Part shown: positions 62,321 to 64,000 of the stretch, piece by piece
Layout: the number at the start of each line of letters is the position of its first letter
Numbering within the stretch: position 1 is the stretch's first letter
Assembly (NCBI GenBank): GCA_031431475.1
Contig: JANPDL010000012.1
Location: 57,552 to 121,551 of the forward strand
DNA from: JADCCX01 sp031431475
GTDB taxonomy: Bacteria > Pseudomonadota > Alphaproteobacteria > Rhizobiales > Beijerinckiaceae
Length of the DNA stretch: 64,000 bases
Direction: 5' to 3'
Notes under the pieces: model-generated
Told to the model about the DNA's origin: nothing
Seen by the model: only the letters and a program-made list of their open reading frames with translations
Database searches by the model: none
Translations under genes and position numbers: made by a program

Positions 62321-63475
62321 TTAGCTGGCGGGTGATTTGATCTCGCCGGGTTGTGGCGTCACGGTTCCGCCCGGTCTCACCATTGGACTGGCAATGCCAT
62401 TGATGATGACCCGGTCTGTTGGCGCTATGCCGCTGCGGATCACGCGCAAACCGTCAACGATGGGCCCAAGTGTTACGGGCTTGGGAATGACCTTGTTGTC
62501 GGGGTCAACAACCATGACCACTTTGCGTGTCTGGTCTGAGACGATCACTGCATCTGGTACTAGCAGCGCCTCTATCTCACCTGCCCAAAGCCGCATGCGC
62601 CCAAAGGTGCCGGGGGTCAGGAACTGATCCTTGTTGTCCATCAGGGCGCGGCCACGGATCGTACCTGAACGTGCGTTCAATTGGTTGTCGACGAATGTTA
62701 GGCTTCCCTGCCGCTTCCATTCCGTCTCATCGGCGAGGCGGACCTGAACTGGATGTCCCTGTTCGCGGCCGGATTGACGCGTGCCATCCTGTGTCATGCG
62801 CGAATACCTGAGGTAGTCGGCTTCCGAGGCTTCGAAGATGAAATCAATCGGGTCAATGCTGACGATGGTTGTGAGCAGCGTTGCACCGGTCTGACCGCCA
62901 GAAACCAGATTGCCAGCAGCAATGCGCTTGTCAGAAATGCGCCCGTCAATAGGTGCTTTCACCTGTGTCCATTCCAGATTGAGTGCTGCGATTTTAAGGT
63001 TGGCTTCTGCCGCCTGCTGACCAGCTTTTGCAACGGCCAGATTTGATTTGCGCTGATCAAGGTCACGCACCGTGATAGTCTGATTGCGGGTCAGGGCTTC
63101 AGCGCGGTCAAGTTCATTGTCGGCCAGCGCGACTTGCGCTTTTGTCCGGGCGATTTCAGCGCGTGCCACCTCTATGCTGAGCTGAAATGGGCGCGGATCA
63201 ATTGTGAAAAGTAGATCATTCTTCTTGATCAATTGCCCATCCTTGAAATGGATGTTCTCGATAAACCCGGAGACCCGAGCGCGCACATCAACCTGCTCGC
63301 GCGCTTCAAAGCGCCCGGTGTATTCATCCCACTGCGTTACTTTCCGCTGAATCGGTGAGGCCACCGTCACAGGAGGCGCGGGCGGCGCACCCTGTGCTAG
63401 CGCGGCTTGAATGGAGTAGGCTCCGACTGCCAAAACCAGAGCCAAACCAACATTGTTCCGAAATCGTTTTGTCAT
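62321..63475 (-). CDS. RND efflux membrane fusion protein
   Basis: A 384-residue periplasmic adaptor with an N-terminal signal (about 5-28, AALAQGAPP), a lipoyl/barrel-sandwich motif (VRARVSGFIENIHFKDGQLI), an alpha hairpin (about 85-155), and beta-barrel domains (KAPIDGRISDKRIAAGNLVS, GTIRGRALMDNKD). AAGAGGCATTATTTC precedes ATG 63475; a start at 63511 has no ribosome site. Confidence 0.93.
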   Translation of the reverse strand: MTKRFRNNVGLALVLAVGAYSIQAALAQGAPPAPPVTVASPIQRKVTQWDEYTGRFEAREQVDVRARVSGFIENIHFKDGQLIKKNDLLFTIDPRPFQLSIEVARAEIARTKAQVALADNELDRAEALTRNQTITVRDLDQRKSNLAVAKAGQQAAEANLKIAALNLEWTQVKAPIDGRISDKRIAAGNLVSGGQTGATLLTTIVSIDPIDFIFEASEADYLRYSRMTQDGTRQSGREQGHPVQVRLADETEWKRQGSLTFVDNQLNARSGTIRGRALMDNKDQFLTPGTFGRMRLWAGEIEALLVPDAVIVSDQTRKVVMVVDPDNKVIPKPVTLGPIVDGLRVIRSGIAPTDRVIINGIASPMVRPGGTVTPQPGEIKSPAS

Positions 63476-63566
63476 GAAATAATGCCTCTTGAGATAATTC
63501 TTGCGGATCATTGTTCAAAACAACCATCTGATCAACGCCAGCCGATTGTGTAATGTTTGTGACTGA

Positions 63567-63596
63567 AAGCCCACATATTTGTTCATGTGTGGGCTT
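63567..63596. terminator. Inverted repeat between efflux genes and NTF2-like gene
   Basis: Perfect 9-base arms AAGCCCACA (63567-63575) and TGTGGGCTT (63588-63596). It could end the leftward NTF2-like transcript or be a repressor operator for the efflux operon 92 bases downstream. The short T run favours neither. Confidence 0.35.
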
Positions 63597-63658
63597 ATTC
63601 ATTGATTGTAGCCGATGTGCATATATGTGTTGCTTCGGTACTCAATCACATCGTTTGC

Positions 63659-63931
63659 TTACTTCTTTTGAAACCAAAGAGGCTCTATGTCACCCAGATA
63701 TTCCCTGAACCCGGTCAATTTTCCGTCCAGAACAGTCAGTGCAATCACATTGTAGCCCTTGTAGGGAAACCCACCACCGACCTGACCTTCTGAATTGAAC
63801 TGGAATAGGCATGTGCTTGCTGCACAATGATGGGCAACATCTGAGAACGTAAGGCTGTTAGAGGTGGCTCGGTTTGTTTGAACAGTCTGGGGCAGCTTTA
63901 TAAGTGGTTTCTGCTCTTGGTTATGCCGCAA
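63659..63931 (-). pseudogene. NTF2-like (SnoaL-type) protein cut by an IS element
   Basis: The C-terminal 60-70 residues look like a SnoaL/NTF2-fold protein (CLFQFNSEGQVGGGFPYKGY, then LDGKLTGFREYLGDIEPLWF). Upstream of about 63880 the frame runs into the end of an IS3-family element, so its N-terminus is IS sequence. The gene has lost its own start and is probably dead. Confidence 0.65.
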
Positions 63932-64000
63932 CCGGGATTGGCTGCAGCGCGTTGAAGTAGGCCTGATCCGGCGTCTGCCGACCCAGGCTCTGATGTGGTC
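63885..64000 (-). mobile_element. End of an IS3-family insertion sequence (continues past window)
   Basis: The transposase end and the break in the NTF2-like gene place the element's tip near 63885, where TGAACAGTCTGGGGC could be the terminal repeat. The exact tip and target duplication cannot be set without the other end. Confidence 0.5.
63921..64000 (-). CDS. IS3-family transposase, C-terminal end (partial)
   Basis: The last 26 residues before TAA 63921-63923 include PHQSLGRQTPDQAYFNAL, the typical end of the integrase (OrfB) part of IS3-group transposases. The rest lies beyond position 64000. Confidence 0.7.
   Translation of the reverse strand, partial: PHQSLGRQTPDQAYFNALQPIPVAA

Overview
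The window reads as part of an alphaproteobacterial replicon, most likely from the Hyphomicrobiales (Rhizobiales). The basis is a complete PhyR-NepR-EcfG general stress response module, a FixK-type regulator with a ccoNOQP-ccoGHIS (fixNOQP-fixGHIS) operon, HWE/HisKA_2 kinases and many small stress proteins typical of rhizobia and their relatives. The species cannot be fixed from the sequence alone. No rRNA, tRNA or CRISPR array was seen.

Region 1 (1-22260) is a low-oxygen / FixK region. It holds a PAS-PAS hybrid histidine kinase, an OmpR-type response regulator and a Crp/Fnr regulator of the FixK type. Beyond these lie a fused ADP-forming acyl-CoA ligase/GNAT acetyltransferase, a triple-BON protein, a 4-TM protein, an exonuclease-CBS-nucleotidyltransferase fusion, the NAD(P)HX repair enzyme Nnr with a SHOCT protein, a small cytochrome c and two small proteins. 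The region ends with the leftward cbb3 oxidase operon ccoN-O-Q-P-G-H-I-S plus a DUF2189 membrane protein. Five FNR/FixK-type boxes (TTGAT-N4-ATCAA or close variants) sit at the main promoters. ccoI carries an apparent one-base frameshift.

Region 2 (about 22300-29470) is a decayed mobile island. It holds a DNA methyltransferase fragment with an internal stop, a DUF5681 protein, a large serine recombinase with two frameshifts, a DUF2924 and a DUF3489 protein, a small XRE regulator, and a secreted hydrolase-like gene with two in-frame stops.

Region 3 (about 29800-58680) is a general stress response island. It contains the nepR-ecfG-kinase operon, phyR, a second HWE kinase and more than a dozen probable target transcription units. 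These include a PNPOx-family flavin protein, DUF1269, CsbD, GlsB/YeaQ, DUF892 (YciF-like), a PRC-barrel protein, a PepSY-like protein, gly-zipper proteins, an AI-2E exporter, a YqjD/YqjE-like pair, a PHB-depolymerase-type esterase, a GT4 glycosyltransferase with a GH130 phosphorylase, a transglutaminase with an SbmA/BacA-like ABC transporter, a PaoABC-type molybdenum oxidoreductase and two 24-residue membrane peptides. I read GGAAC-N16-CGTT or near matches in front of most of these units, which is direct sequence support for an EcfG regulon packed into one locus.

Region 4 (59107-64000) carries an RND efflux permease and its membrane fusion protein, then an NTF2-like gene cut by the end of an IS3-family element that runs out of the window.
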